A stretch of DNA of 64,000 nt from Typhlomys cinereus (GCA_023101885.1 JALPQD010000241.1:1323001-1387000), one strand, 5' to 3'; shown: positions 47,263 to 58,010, counted from the stretch's first letter. The notes: a model not told the origin generated them from the letters alone. Numbers and translations are program-made.

Positions 47263-48178
47263 GGGAAGGGAAGAAGAAAGTAAGAGGATAGGACTTAGTT
47301 AGGGTTAAGGGAGAAAAAATAAAAGCCAAGTTGTTCCAGGGCAAGTTCTCAAGCCCAGCTGAGAACACTGCAAGCTACAAGTCTGTTAAGAAAAATCCAG
47401 GGGAGACAGCAGTAAGACCCATGGGGAAACCAATTACTTTCTGAATGTGTTCTAATCCCTTCCCCCTTATTATCAGAGAATACATGCCAGATATTGTAAT
47501 CCTACCCAAAGAACAATAAATGGAAAGAAATCGATACTATACAGAAATAGACATCTTTGTGCAAACTATAAAACTTGATAGTAAACCACCATCTAAATAT
47601 TTTTTATTTAACCCTTAGATGACAAAAGCTCTCAGAGTTCAATCAAGAGGCACCTTATTACAAAGAAGACTACTGAGGCAGACAATCACAACTGGCCAGA
47701 GTGCAGAATAGTAGTGACTGTGGAATGTTCAGCCTATCAAGTAATCAGAATCTTTCCCCATCCCAAGGCTCAGGGAACCTTGCAGAAGTCCAGTCATGAC
47801 AGGGCTGCTATACCCAGGAGTTCACTGCAATGAGAACTTCTACCACCAGATCTAGACAACAATCAACATGTCAACATTCTCCCAAGCACGAGCAAGTACA
47901 TGAAGAGGAAAAAGCTGCACTTGGAGAGAGTCCCCACTTGTGAGTTTGCCCACTAAAGAGCCACATACACTACTACAGAGATCTGGCTCCTTATAAACAC
48001 AGGCTCCCCAAAGGGAGCCCTGTGGTCCAAACATGAGGAGGGACAGGAAACTGGAGAGAACATGGCTGAATTGGAGAGGGGAGAGGGTTGAGAGGGAAAG
48101 GAATCCAGACAAGGACATAAACTCATTTTGTTTATACTCCTAACCAAAGAATTGAAAAAAATCTCAATAAAAATATTA
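47263..48178 (+). mobile_element. L1: L1 3' UTR, second part
   Basis: Continues after the SINE: 'agtaaaccaccatctaaata', 'aatctttccccatcccaagg', 'gggaaccttgcagaagtcca', then 'ctccccaaagggagccctgt', a purine-rich tract near 48040-48110, 'tcattttgtttatactccta' and an A-rich end. Confidence 0.8.
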
Positions 48179-48639
48179 CTTGCCACAAAGATATGAACTT
48201 AAGTAAGACTAGTTTTCATATCCCAAATACTCCTCTTCCTCTTGCAAGATTACCAGGCAGGTGATGTTTCTAGACCATAACAAATGAGATCATATCTTGT
48301 ATCACTTGTTTACTTTTTAAAAGGAGGAGTCATTTCTATCCAGCGAAGAGGAAGAGAGGGCTGAAGAGTGAAACTACAGCAACCAAAAGCCAATAACAGA
48401 GCCAGAGTCAAGGTAATGCAGAAAACCCCTTCCCTCGGTTTGCTGAGATGGCAGTTCTCCTGATCCAGGACTTTATTTATTCACTGAATAATTCATCACT
48501 GAAGATGAATGATGAGTCCATCTGCACATCCTGCCATTCAGCAAACCCTGATGGGACAGCCAATCATCAAGCAGGTACCAGGCCCTTGAAGGAAAGGCTA
48601 CCTTAAAAAAAATAGTCCCACATCTTTGCTATGCAGAAA
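48179..48639. other. Unique sequence
   Basis: No gene or repeat recognised. Confidence 0.4.
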
Positions 48640-48935
48640 AGATCCAAGCTGCCAGGGGTCATTCATCCTCTTAACATTTCCTGGCAATCCTTCAAGTCGC
48701 AACTTAATCGCACTTCCACAGATGATCCTTGCTCTACTGCTTCCTCCTGTTTATTACAAGGGCCATAGCTTTCTGTGCTCTTTTGCACACGTGCTTTCAT
48801 TTGAATCATTACTTTTATCTTTCTTTGATTTTATATTCATTCTTAAACTGTAAACTTCTGATATGTAAACTCCCATTGTGCCTAAAACAGTGCCTGAAAT
48901 ATTGCAAGCACAGAATCATTGCTGAGTGAGTGATT
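48640..48935 (-). mobile_element. L2: L2 LINE 3' end, antisense
   Basis: 'ttcaagtcgcaacttaatcg' followed by 'actgtaaacttctgatatgt' and 'gcctaaaacagtgcctgaaa', then 'aatcattgctgagtgagtga', is the antisense order of the L2 3' end. Confidence 0.65.
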
Positions 48936-49214
48936 GTTGTGATCATAAACTATAGGACGCAATGACTATCAATAGAAAGACTTGGCAGCAGCCATCTCCA
49001 GGAAGAAAGCAAAGCATCCGGGCCTTTGCCTAACGTTTCTCACTCTACTATTTGCAAAGCAATGCCCCTCACTGTCTTCACCTCTCACTTGCTCATCTTC
49101 CGTTTCCCTTCCTCTATCATGTGATCATGACTTTCTGCCTCTTTTCTTCCCTCACCCTCTTTTTTCTATATTTTTAGCATTTTTCCTCTATTGTTTCATA
49201 CACGAATGCAGTGA
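48936..49214. other. Unique sequence
   Basis: No gene or clear repeat. Confidence 0.4.
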
Positions 49215-49483
49215 ATTTAAAACATTTTCACATACTAATCCCAATATCATCCCCCCTCCTTTTCCATGACAGCCTTTCTTCTCCCCTGCCAGACTTCCTC
49301 CCATTTTCATGAGTATTCATGTGTGTTGCCCACTGGGGTTCATTGGTTGCCTTTGAAGACATGTGCCTGAGTACTTGCTGAAGCATAAAATATTTATCAA
49401 TGGGTGTACCAACTCTCTCACTCTCTCTTAAGATCTCTTACTCTCTTTTCTCAGTGCCCTGTCCACTTTTATCACACACACAA
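49215..49483 (-). mobile_element. L1: L1 3' UTR, antisense
   Basis: Pyrimidine-rich 'cccctccttttccatgacag', then 'ttttcatgagtattcatgtg', 'ttgcccactggggttcattg' and 'acatgtgcctgagtacttgc' follow the same order as the antisense 3' UTR at 15905-16150. Confidence 0.7.
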
Positions 49484-50270
49484 ATACATACATAAATTTA
49501 AATCTAGTTTATACACATGACAGAAACAATGTGGTAAAATTCGTTTGCTTAAATTTAATGATCTAAACTTGTATCCAACTTCTTAAAGTGTCATGACTTT
49601 TACTTTTTAAAATGTAATGGAATTCTGTTGTGTATGCACCTCACATCCTCTTTTTCCATTCATCTGTTGATGGGTATCTAGGTTTGTTCTACTTCTCAGC
49701 TACTGACTAGGGATAGGTCAGTATTATGTGTTATGGCATATCCTTTGTGTATTACCCAGCAGTGGAGGAGATAGGTCAACTGGCCATTCTGGTTTTACTA
49801 CTATACTCCAAACATACTGATTTACATTGTAGCTGAATAAATTAATATCCACAGCAGCAGTGAACAAAGGTTCCCTGTTTCTCTACATTGTCAGCAGCAT
49901 TTGTTGTCACTGATTTTCTTGATGATAGCCATTCTAGCTGGGGCGAAGCAAGGTTTCAAAGCAGTTTTAATTGGCATTTCTCTGATAGCTAAGAATATTG
50001 GATACTTTTTCACATATTTACTGGCCATTTGTGTTTCATCTTTTGAGAATTGTCTGTTCAGTTCATTAGTCCACTTGTTATTTAGAATATTTGTGGTTAA
50101 AGTACACAAACTTTTATATATTTTAGATATTAATACTCTGCCTGATGTAAACTTAGTAAAGTTTTTCCTTCATTGCTTAGGTTGTCTATATTTACTCTGG
50201 TTATTGTTTCCTTTGCTGTGAGAAGCATTTAAAGTCACATAATTCCATTTGTGTATTCATGGGATTATTT
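49484..50270 (-). pseudogene. L1 ORF2: L1 ORF2 C-terminal remnant, antisense
   Basis: The minus strand carries the last part of the ORF2 protein. Peptide motifs 'FLAIREMPIKTALKP' and 'PARMAIIKKISDNKCC' lie in the frame 50109-49891. Further downstream the complement of 'catctgttgatgggtatcta' and 'aatggaattctgttgtgtat' corresponds to the 'MEYY' region. The 3' UTR at 49215 completes the copy. Both indels and stops break it; the element is 5'-truncated at about 50270. Confidence 0.8.
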
Positions 50271-50315
50271 CCTTTTTTACCTTAAATTTTAAAAAAGGAT
50301 CCAAAAATGAAATAA
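50271..50315. other. Short AT-rich junction
   Basis: T-rich and A-rich junction between the L1 and the minisatellite. Confidence 0.4.
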
Positions 50316-50603
50316 TGTGTTCCAAATCACAGAGTATGTGTCCCAGATTGTAATATTTGACCTTGGTCACCAAGCATGTACCCTATATTTTAGATCACAT
50401 GTCCCAGGCAGATCATGTGTCTTGGGCAACAGAGCACGTGTCCTAGGTCATAAAGCAAGTGTCCCGAGTCATGCAAATATGCATCTAGGTCACAGAGCAC
50501 ATGTCCTTGATCATACAACATGTGTCCTGGGTCATAAAGCACATATCTAGGTCATACAACATGTGTCTGAGGTCATAAAACATGTGTCTTAGATCATAGA
50601 GCT
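50316..50603. repeat. Degenerate minisatellite, period about 21 bp
   Basis: About 10-13 units with a consensus near 'tgtgtcctgggtcataaagc' plus one A. Units at about 50446-50602 keep a clear 20-23-bp spacing; earlier units are more diverged. Because 21 is a multiple of three, open frames stay open on both strands and encode heptads such as 'VLGHKAH', which explains the 77- and 80-codon frames there. Most units include RGGTCA or a one-base variant. Confidence 0.9.
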
Positions 50604-51937
50604 TGCAGGTGGATGTTCTGTGATTCACATAACATTGATCTGACTTTAGAGGCCTTATTCCTAACCCCAGGACTAACTTGCCTCCTTCCAGACCTCCAGT
50701 TATAAATTCAGAGTCAACCCCCAGCAAATCACCTACTCTGGAGAGCTCCAGTGAAGTAGATGAGAAGGCAAGTAGTGCCCATGGATTTAAGGAATATGAA
50801 GTTGCTTGTTTTATTTAAAACGATAAGACCTCTGGTGACAAGCTTGTTCAACCCTTGGCAGAACTTCAACACTCACCTCCCATAGGAGGCTCTAGAAGTG
50901 GATGTGCTACCTTTGTCTCATTAGAGCAATCAAGCAATCCCTCAGAGTGAAGGCTAAGGCACAATGCTGGGGTTTTGTCCAGTGGCATGATGGCCATACC
51001 CTTTTCCATCCAATGCCCATCAATGCACATTTTCAATAGATTTCCTTCAACTCCAGTGGTCCTCTGGTTAATTTACACAGTGCCAAACTGACCTTTCCAA
51101 ATGCGTCCCACAGCACAGTGAGAGTGAGGGAAATTTACTGCCAGGAACCAAAAATATGCTACGTTGTGAAATATAGGTTTTTTCATGGCTTGATTTGAGC
51201 TTCATATCAGAAACTGTGGAGCGCTTCAATGATTATTCACCATTTGAGGAAGGGAAAAGGCAGTTTGGAGGCCTTCAGGGGCCATATTTCATTGCCCTAT
51301 CAAATGGTCACACAGGTGATTAAAAGCTGTGCAAGGAGCAACAACTGGATGCCCTGCTAGTCGTATTCTAGAAGAGATGGATTTTACTGAAAAGGAAGCA
51401 ATCTGAGAACCTACGGGCACTGGAAAAGCTGGTACAAATTTCCACGATGGATTCCTTTGAGAAGAAAGTTTTGAAACCATCCTCTCCTCTTCTAACCTTT
51501 TTTGGCTAATTAAATCCATCAATCCCTTTTAATCTAAATCTGAATGCAGATGTTATCTCAGTAACATGTGGATTGGTCTGTCCCATGATGAAGTGTCTAT
51601 GCTATAAGGAGATGCAGTAATGAGAATAACTTCTAGACCAGGACATCAGGGTGCTAACAGGAAACATTAAAAGCTGGAGGGGGAATAAGCAAGAAGCAAC
51701 GTAGCCGCCTGGAATGAGTCACAATCATTCTCAGTCTAAAAGCCCTAACTGGGGCCCAGAGAGGGTAGTGAGTAGGATGAGGGAGCTTGCAAAACCTATG
51801 GCCTTCAGGTGAAAGATGCTGCCAACTTTGGCTAAGGATGATGATAGGAGAAAGCTATTATCACCTCACTCTCTTCCACCTATCCAGTGTTGTCTTTCAC
51901 TGATCAAACCAAACCAAAACAGCTCCAGCAAAGGACC
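50604..51937. other. Unique sequence with a candidate conserved noncoding block
   Basis: No gene. The block at about 51060-51300 ('actccagtggtcctctggtt', 'ttgagcttcatatcagaaac', 'gagcgcttcaatgattattc') is complex, non-repetitive sequence and a candidate regulatory element. Confidence 0.4.
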
Positions 51938-52583
51938 TGTCATGGTTACATTGTAGTGTCAACTTGATAGTTGCAGACTGTTCAGCGTATAGCTATGGAA
52001 GGTTAATGGTTGGAACAGGTCCCTGAACAAGTCCACAGGTACTTGATTAATTGCTGTGCAAAGCCCAGCCCACAGTGGATGGTACTTTCCAGTGGTGGAT
52101 CAGATCATACAGAAGTACAAGGAGGAGGGACTTGCTCTTCCCTTATCTTGTGTTGACTTGCTATAAAGTCTAATCTTCCAGTGTCATTCATGTTTTGAGC
52201 ATCGTGGCCTTCTTTGTTGCTGCTGCTCCTGCTACCTCTATCCTGGGCTGACACAGCCATTCACCCTTTCCACGTTGTTGCTGTTCCCACTGCCTTTGGA
52301 GCCTTCTCTCTAGGCCTTGCTGCCGTTTGCTGTTCATTGCTGACATCAGAGCCAGCTGTTCTTCACCAACGTTGGAACCCAGCATCTTTGACCTCCAGAG
52401 AAGTAAAGGCTTGAGACCTTCTTGGGATCTTTTGGCTTTGTGGGACATTCCAGTCAAGAATGAAGCAGCTATGGGAGGCTACTTTGAAGGACACTATTTT
52501 TTATTGTAAGTTAATTTAATAAACTTATTTGTATATATTATATTCTAGAGATTCTGTTTCTTCAGAGAACCCTGACTAATACA
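51938..52583 (+). mobile_element. Solo LTR, full length
   Basis: Starts 'tgtcatggttacattgtagt' with 'gtcaacttgatagttgcaga', passes 'cccagcccacagtggatgg', 'gctgacatcagagccagctg' and 'gaaggacactattttttatt', and ends 'gaaccctgactaatac' plus A, giving TG...CA ends. Flanks ggacc and gtacc are a 5-bp duplication with one difference. 'aataaa' at about 52519 would serve as the polyadenylation signal. Same family as 25700-26348; name not assigned. Confidence 0.7.
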
Positions 52584-52664
52584 GTACCTATCCCATTGAC
52601 AAAGACAGTAAGGATCAGCCCTCTTAACTCATAACGTGACTCTATGCCCAGTATGCAAAAAAAA

Positions 52665-53004
52665 AAAAAATAGTTCAGTGTAGCACTTGCCTTACAAGCA
52701 TTACTGGAGTTTGGACTTGAAGAATACATGTAAAAGACATGCAGATACTTAGGCTAACAATAGTCTCAATACTTGGGAGGAAGAGACAGGAAATTCCCAT
52801 GGCAAGCTGGTTAGCTAGGCAAGAGAATCAGCAAACCTTGGATTTCATTCAGACTCTTTCTTAATTAAAAAAAAAAAAAGTGAACAGTGATAAAAAGAAG
52901 TACCCAAAGTCAACTTCAGACCTCTACACGCACATGAACATACCCCTCATACACACATGAACATACACCCCATACACACCTCAAAATGCATCAAAAAAAA
53001 AAAA
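52665..53004 (+). mobile_element. B4: B4 SINE
   Basis: Head 'gttcagtgtagcacttgcct' and 'actggagtttggacttgaag', B1-like part 'ctcaatacttgggaggaaga' and 'gacaggaaattcccatggca', then an A-rich run, the 3' part 'gtcaacttcagacctctaca' and a CA-rich tail ending in a poly-A. Confidence 0.75.
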
Positions 53005-53326
53005 ATAAGCTTTGCCCTAATCTCTAAGCCTGCTTCTTATCCAGTAAGACCATTTTTCCAATGGGTGAGCAGTAATGGAATCATATTTGAGTTACACGAC
53101 CTGTTTGGAATGTGCTTTCTCCTTGAAATTCACAAATGCTTCTCTCAGTAAATTTCTAAAAGTATTCTAATTACTCCAAAGATATCCTTTGTTCCCTGCT
53201 ATATTATAGTCTTTTGAGGCAGAAAAGTATGATTTGCTAATAATTAAAGGAGTGTGTACCTACTTACAATTAGATTCATCTATATATTTGTTATTTATGT
53301 TTTAATATTATAACAAACATGAGCAT
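53005..53326. other. AT-rich unique sequence
   Basis: No gene or repeat recognised. Confidence 0.4.
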
Positions 53327-53341
53327 AAAGATATCAAAGCT
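53327..53341. repeat. Target-site duplication, left copy
   Basis: 'aaagatatcaaagct' repeats exactly at 53619-53633. Confidence 0.95.
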
Positions 53342-53618
53342 GGGGCTAGAGAGGTGGCTCAGGGGTTAAGCCTCCGCCTTGCAGGTGGAAGGTCCTGAGT
53401 TCGGATCCCAGATCCCACGTATAGACGCCAGGCGGAAGCGGGGGCGGCCTTCGCTTCTGGTCCTGGTAGGGCGGAGCCTGTGAATCCCGGGGCAGAAGGA
53501 GGTGGAGGCGTCCATGGTGGTTCGCGAATTCGTCCGTGATTCTACACACACAAAGACACGCGTGCACGCATATGCACACAGTTGAATAAATAATAATAAT
53601 AATAAAAAAATTAAAAAA
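53342..53618 (+). mobile_element. Young B2-like SINE, full length (good reference copy)
   Basis: Begins 'ggggctagagaggtggctca'. The A-box-like 'tggctcaggggtt' and the B-box-like 'gagttcggatcc' are present, then 'ccacgtatagacgccaggcg', 'gaagcgggggcggccttcgc', 'tggtcctggtagggcggagc', 'ctgtgaatcccggggcagaa', 'ggtggttcgcgaattcgtcc', a short CA/CG segment, and 'cagttgaataaataataata' with an A-rich end. CpGs are well kept, which suggests recent insertion. Exact 15-bp target duplications. Confidence 0.95.
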
Positions 53619-53633
53619 AAAGATATCAAAGCT
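53619..53633. repeat. Target-site duplication, right copy
   Basis: Exact partner of 53327-53341. Confidence 0.95.
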
Positions 53634-53697
53634 CAGAGAAGCCAAGTTTCACAAAATAACACAGAAAGTTTGGAACAAAGGGCCTATATCATATCAC

Positions 53698-53739
<42 letters not shown>

Positions 53740-53770
53740 ATCAATCTATCTATCTATCATCCATCCATCT
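53698..53770. repeat. (TCTA)n microsatellite with CATC end
   Basis: Tetranucleotide run with one 'tcaa' interruption, passing into CATC units. Confidence 0.95.
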
Positions 53771-55499
53771 TTATTTATTTTTTTCCAAACCTTTACAAAG
53801 TTTGCTTAATTAATCTCATATCCAGCAGATCAATATGTGGTTTGGGGGACTGTATGGATAACAATATATGTATGTTTAACCTACTAGACTAAAATCATAA
53901 TTCTTCAACCCTATGACTTAGCTTCTTTTTAATTCATCTCATAACCATAGCTGTTATTAGGCCAAACGAATGTGAAGAAGCAGGAAGCATATACCTATTA
54001 TTCACACAGTATATGATGTTTCTGAGAAAAGCCACAGCATTGTACACAAGTCCAGGAACATAAACTCTGAATTTATAATCAAACAGCTATGAATATCATG
54101 TAGACAAACCACCACAAGTCAAACATTTCCCAAAGACCTGCTTTTTAACAAGTTGAGACAATATTCAGGGGCACAGAAGGAGCCCTGGGAAAGCAGAGAA
54201 GTGGCCTTTCAGGAAGGACTTCAGATGACAAGGGGAGACAGTGGGGACTGGATCAGGCCATTAGAAGGCAGTAGCCTTCATTATCATGAGAAAAGCAGGG
54301 GCCTGGGAACACTTGCCCACCTTACTCAAACCAGTGTTCCAATATGCAATTACTCACTTTAACACCCATGTTCTTGAAAACATTCATGTAAGCTACACAA
54401 TACCTAATTCACATTGGAAGGACTGGCCTGAGAAATTTTATGGTTATGGAAATTCTGCAGTGAAAAGCACACTTTTAAAAATTACTGTTAACAATTTCCC
54501 TCTTTCCATAAAGCAGTGACTCAAGTGAGTGACTCCTAAGTCAGAGAAAAGGATAAAGGACTTTTCTGATCATTATTCCATTAAGGTTCATGGTCCTCGC
54601 AAGTTTAGGGAACTTGATTGGGTTTACAATTCATACTGAGAGCTCTAAAAGAATTGCTCCATGTTGTGGAGCCAGAGGATGACACAAGAAAAAGCTGTAG
54701 AATAACATACTCAATAACCTTTCAAGAATCAAGATACGATAAATTTTTTGAAAGTTGCCTAAGCATTTCCAAATGTCAAAAAAAATAGCAGATGTGTGTT
54801 CCCACTAAGTACAACCTAAACTTCTGATCCTCAAATGCCTAATAGTAACGGGCAACCCCTCACCCTGACATCAGAAAAGGCACCCACCTAGTCAGGGAAG
54901 TCAGCACAGGCCTAAAGTAGGAAACACCATCACACTCCAACCAGTCATGCATAGACCTTTCTTTTCTTGTTTCAAGAAAAAAAACAGAAAACTCAGACTC
55001 ATATTACCAACTTTCCTCTGCCAGAGAAGGGTCAGAGGAAGTCAATTTTTTTTCTGGGGCAAACATAACAGGATGCTACCATTTTGGTGACTTAACTAAT
55101 CAGAAATGTATTCTTTAAGGCTTATGTGGACCAGATGTCCGAATCAAGATGCTGACAGAACTTTGCTAATTCTGAAGTCCCCAGAGAAAAAAGTCCTTGC
55201 TTGCTTCTTCAAGCATACTATGCTTCTAGTTAAAAAGTACCTAGATGGGACAGAAGAGCTCCCGTTTTCAGATGTGTCTCCACACGACCATCTTCTGTCT
55301 TCACATGACCATCTTCTGTACTTCTCTTTATAGCTTCTCTATATATAATAATACTAGTCATTGATACAAGATTCATTCCAAATCCGAGGTGATTTTGTGT
55401 CAAAGCTCTTCATTATACCTAGAAACATCCCTTTTTCTAAATAAGATGATACTCTGAGGTCCCAAGTGGACAAAAATGCTATTGAACTTATTTCACTAC
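53771..55499. other. Unique sequence, no gene seen
   Basis: Short frames only (75-77 codons). A 21-bp tandem duplication occurs at 55277-55318. Confidence 0.4.
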
Positions 55500-56038
55500 A
55501 TGATTTAAAATGAGGCTTAAATAAAATCCACAGTCACGTAATATAAACATTGGAAATGTCCAGGTTTCAGAAAAATATTAATTGCCATACCAAAAAATAG
55601 AAAGCCAGAAGAAAATCCTGAAAAGGAGGTATCAGTAGACAGTTGTCAAATTATCTGACAACAACTTTAATAATATATTCATACTTTTCATAATGAAAAG
55701 AGCTTTGATGCAAATGAAAACAATTAATGAAGAAATAGAAAACATAAAGGCCACATAGAAATTTTCAGATACCAGCAGTGGTGATGTGAGAGCAAAAAGA
55801 TCAGAATTTCAAATCATCCTCAGATTCATAGCAAGTTCAAGGCCAGCCTGGGCTGCTTGAGATCCTATCTCAAAAAAATTAAAATGAAAAGATAGAAACT
55901 TAAAAGAAAGACATTTTTGAACTGAGGAATAAACTTATTGAAATGAAAAGTAGTTAATGTCCTCTTATTTTTTTAATTCAAAATACTTTGCATATATTTA
56001 TGAAATTGTCAGAGAATAGATTAAAATGATATTTAAAA
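55500..56038 (+). mobile_element. L1: Old L1 5' region, first piece, with B1
   Basis: 'gtaatataaacattggaaat' and 'gtccaggtttcagaaaaata', then 'caaattatctgacaacaact' and 'aatgaagaaatagaaaacat', follow the order of the 5' region of old mammalian L1 (L1ME/L1MC type). A B1 fragment at about 55770-55890 ('agttcaaggccagcctgggc' and 'gagatcctatctcaaaaaaa') sits inside it. 'gaactgaggaataaacttat' continues the L1 on the other side. Confidence 0.6.
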
Positions 56039-56645
56039 AGTAGTAATTGTGGCCAATGTGCAAAGTGAAAGAGACTATGGACAGCTCCGCCTTAAACTAA
56101 ACAGGACATTTGAATCACATACACCCCCCCTGCCATGGTCTAAGGCTCAGGAGACCTTGCAGAAGAGAGGGCAGTAAGAATGTAAGAGCCTGAGTTGGGG
56201 AGAGGTATTGCCAGATGGCAGCCTCTGTCGTATCAGGGCGGCTGTACTCAAGCACACAATCCAGTGATATCTACTTCCACTAGTCCTCCACAACAGCTGG
56301 CCTGCCAACATTTCACCATGGAGGAGGGAGGATCCCAGGTGATAGGACCCCACCGTGAGAGATGGTTTGAGACAGGTACCAGACAGGAGAGGCAGAGAAA
56401 GCCTTCTTGAAGCCTGTTGGGGAACTGTTCATGTCTCAATGAGTGTCAAGACACTTGCCAATGCAAGTGTCTTAGTTTGGGACCAATGGATCACACATGC
56501 AGAGGGACATGGGAGTGACAGAGAAAATGGCTGGGAAGGAAAACACACGGAGTGGGATAGAAGGAAGGGTAAAGGGTGGCAAGTAGGGATGAAAACATAT
56601 AGATTCATTGTATTTATATATGATGGCCTCAAATAATAAAAAAGT
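56039..56645 (+). mobile_element. L1: L1 3' UTR inserted into the old L1
   Basis: 'gccatggtctaaggctcagg', 'agaccttgcagaagagaggg', 'gtaagaatgtaagagcctga', 'tccactagtcctccacaaca' and the end 'tcattgtatttatatatgat' plus an A-rich tail match the copy at 480-1190. Imperfect flanks 'aaaagtagtaattgtgg' and 'aaaagtaatttatgg' fit a target duplication. Confidence 0.8.
56448..56473. repeat. Perfect hairpin, 11-bp arms
   Basis: 'aagacacttgc' and 'gcaagtgtctt' with the 4-nt loop caat. Confidence 0.95.
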
Positions 56646-56869
56646 AATTTATGGACAAGCTCAAGGACAGGATGGGAGAGATGTAAAAAATAATCAAATA
56701 ACTTGATGGTAGAAAAATAGAAATTGCACATTCTGAACAACAGGGAAATAAAATGGGGGAAAAACAGATCCTCAAAGAATGGTGACATATAAATAATATA
56801 GCTAATCATCTTAAAACTACAGTCCTGGAGTTAGAGAAAAAATGTAGAGCTTAAAGCTCTACATTAACT
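56646..56869 (+). mobile_element. L1: Old L1 5' region, second piece
   Basis: 'aatagaaattgcacattctg' followed by 'aacaacagggaaataaaatg' and 'cagatcctcaaagaatggtg' resumes the old L1 in order after the inserted L1 3' UTR. Confidence 0.6.
56841..56865. repeat. Near-perfect palindrome, 12-bp arms, 1-nt centre
   Basis: 'aatgtagagctt', then a, then 'aagctctacatt'. Sits at the end of the old L1 piece. Confidence 0.97.
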
Positions 56870-57195
56870 GCAATCTTCCCAAGTCTTAGGGGAAAGAAAA
56901 TCAGCCTGTAGCTTCAAGAAGCTGAGCAAGCTTACCTTCTCCTTATGTGACAGAGCCCTTCTCGCCACCTGCCCAGCAGCATGGTCACGTATATCTACAT
57001 TTGCATTCCCTCTGATCCTCTGGAATTCATATTGCTGCTCCCTGAGGAACATGCCCAGGTCACCAACCTGCCTCTGCCCACAGGGATGCAAACATATGAC
57101 CAATCTCCTGAAGCATATCACTCGGTGCCCATGTCTTCCTCAGAACATTCAGAAGATACTTTATTAATGGGAGGCAAATCACAGTATTTTTACCA
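56870..57195 (-). other. Unidentified ~320-bp segment with exon-like block
   Basis: I do not recognise this segment, which interrupts the old L1. On the minus strand an 85-codon frame runs 57121-56864. Within it the stretch 57073-56936 is 138 bp (46 codons) and starts on a codon boundary. It is preceded by '...gtgggcag' and followed by 'gtaagc', so it has acceptor and donor consensus. The peptide is mixed and charged ('LREQQYEFQRIRGNANVD'). An AATAAA occurs on the minus strand near 57160. It may be a decayed exon, part of an unknown retroelement, or chance. Confidence 0.35.
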
Positions 57196-57560
57196 AATTA
57201 ATTAAACAAAACCAAACAAATAATAAAAGCTAAGCAAATTCCAAACAAGATAAATGCAAAGAAACACACAGCAAGGCACATCAGATTCAAGACTGAAAAA
57301 GAAGAAGAAACAAATTACCAAAGGCAACAGAAAAAGAGAAACCATACTTTGCCTATAAGGAAAACAATTTGAAGGATGGTGGATTTTTCATCAAAACCAC
57401 ACAGGCCAAAAGAACTGGCATAATAATTTTTAAGTGCTGAAAAAAAAAAAGGAACTGACAATGAGTCTCACATCTAGTGAACATCCTCCAGCAACAATGC
57501 TTTGCTCAAGGAGAAAAATCCTAGCATCATATTAATTAACACAGACAAAAGCAAGTAATG
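57196..57560 (+). mobile_element. L1: Old L1 5' region, third piece
   Basis: 'ttccaaacaagataaatgca' and 'aagaaacacacagcaaggca', then 'accatactttgcctataagg' and 'tttaagtgctgaaaaaaaa', follow old L1 order just upstream of or within ORF1. Confidence 0.6.
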
Positions 57561-57689
57561 GTATTAAGTACCAATTCATGATTTAAAAATACGGGCCAAG
57601 AGTAATAGACTATTAAAATCTCCACATGATGCAAATCATCTACAAGCAAACACAGCTATCATCACACATAATTCTCATGATATTTGTAT
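57561..57689. other. AT-rich sequence
   Basis: No feature recognised. Confidence 0.35.
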
Positions 57690-58010
57690 AATAATCTGAA
57701 TAATAATATCACAGATTGAATTTTGTAAATTTACAAAGAATAGACATTTATCATCTCACAATTCCAGAAGCCAGGCAATCTAAAGGGAAGGTTCTGGTAG
57801 ATTCAGTTGTCTAGTGAGAGCACTGTCTGCTTTTAGGATGGTTCCTCACATGGTGGGTGTCAGAGGGCAAGAAGAAAGGAAATCACCCAGATGGATCCTG
57901 TTATGAGGACACAGAGTCCCTTTCAAAAATTGCCATGTATAGTCTCATCTTTTAATACTATTATGTTGGCAATATGAGAATTTCAGAAGGACATTGTCAT
58001 CATCATCAAA
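57690..58010 (+). mobile_element. ERVL-type LTR (MLT2-like), partial
   Basis: 'tatcatctcacaattccaga', 'agccaggcaatctaaaggga', 'ctcacatggtgggtgtcaga' and 'ttatgaggacacagagtccc' match the order of MLT2-type LTRs. Confidence 0.55.

Noticed and set aside
50316..50603. Possible CRISPR array
   Set aside because: Units are directly adjacent without spacers and are degenerate; this is a eukaryotic minisatellite.
53342..53420. tRNA gene
   Set aside because: The A and B box-like words belong to the SINE head; no cloverleaf or CCA-adjacent acceptor stem is evident.
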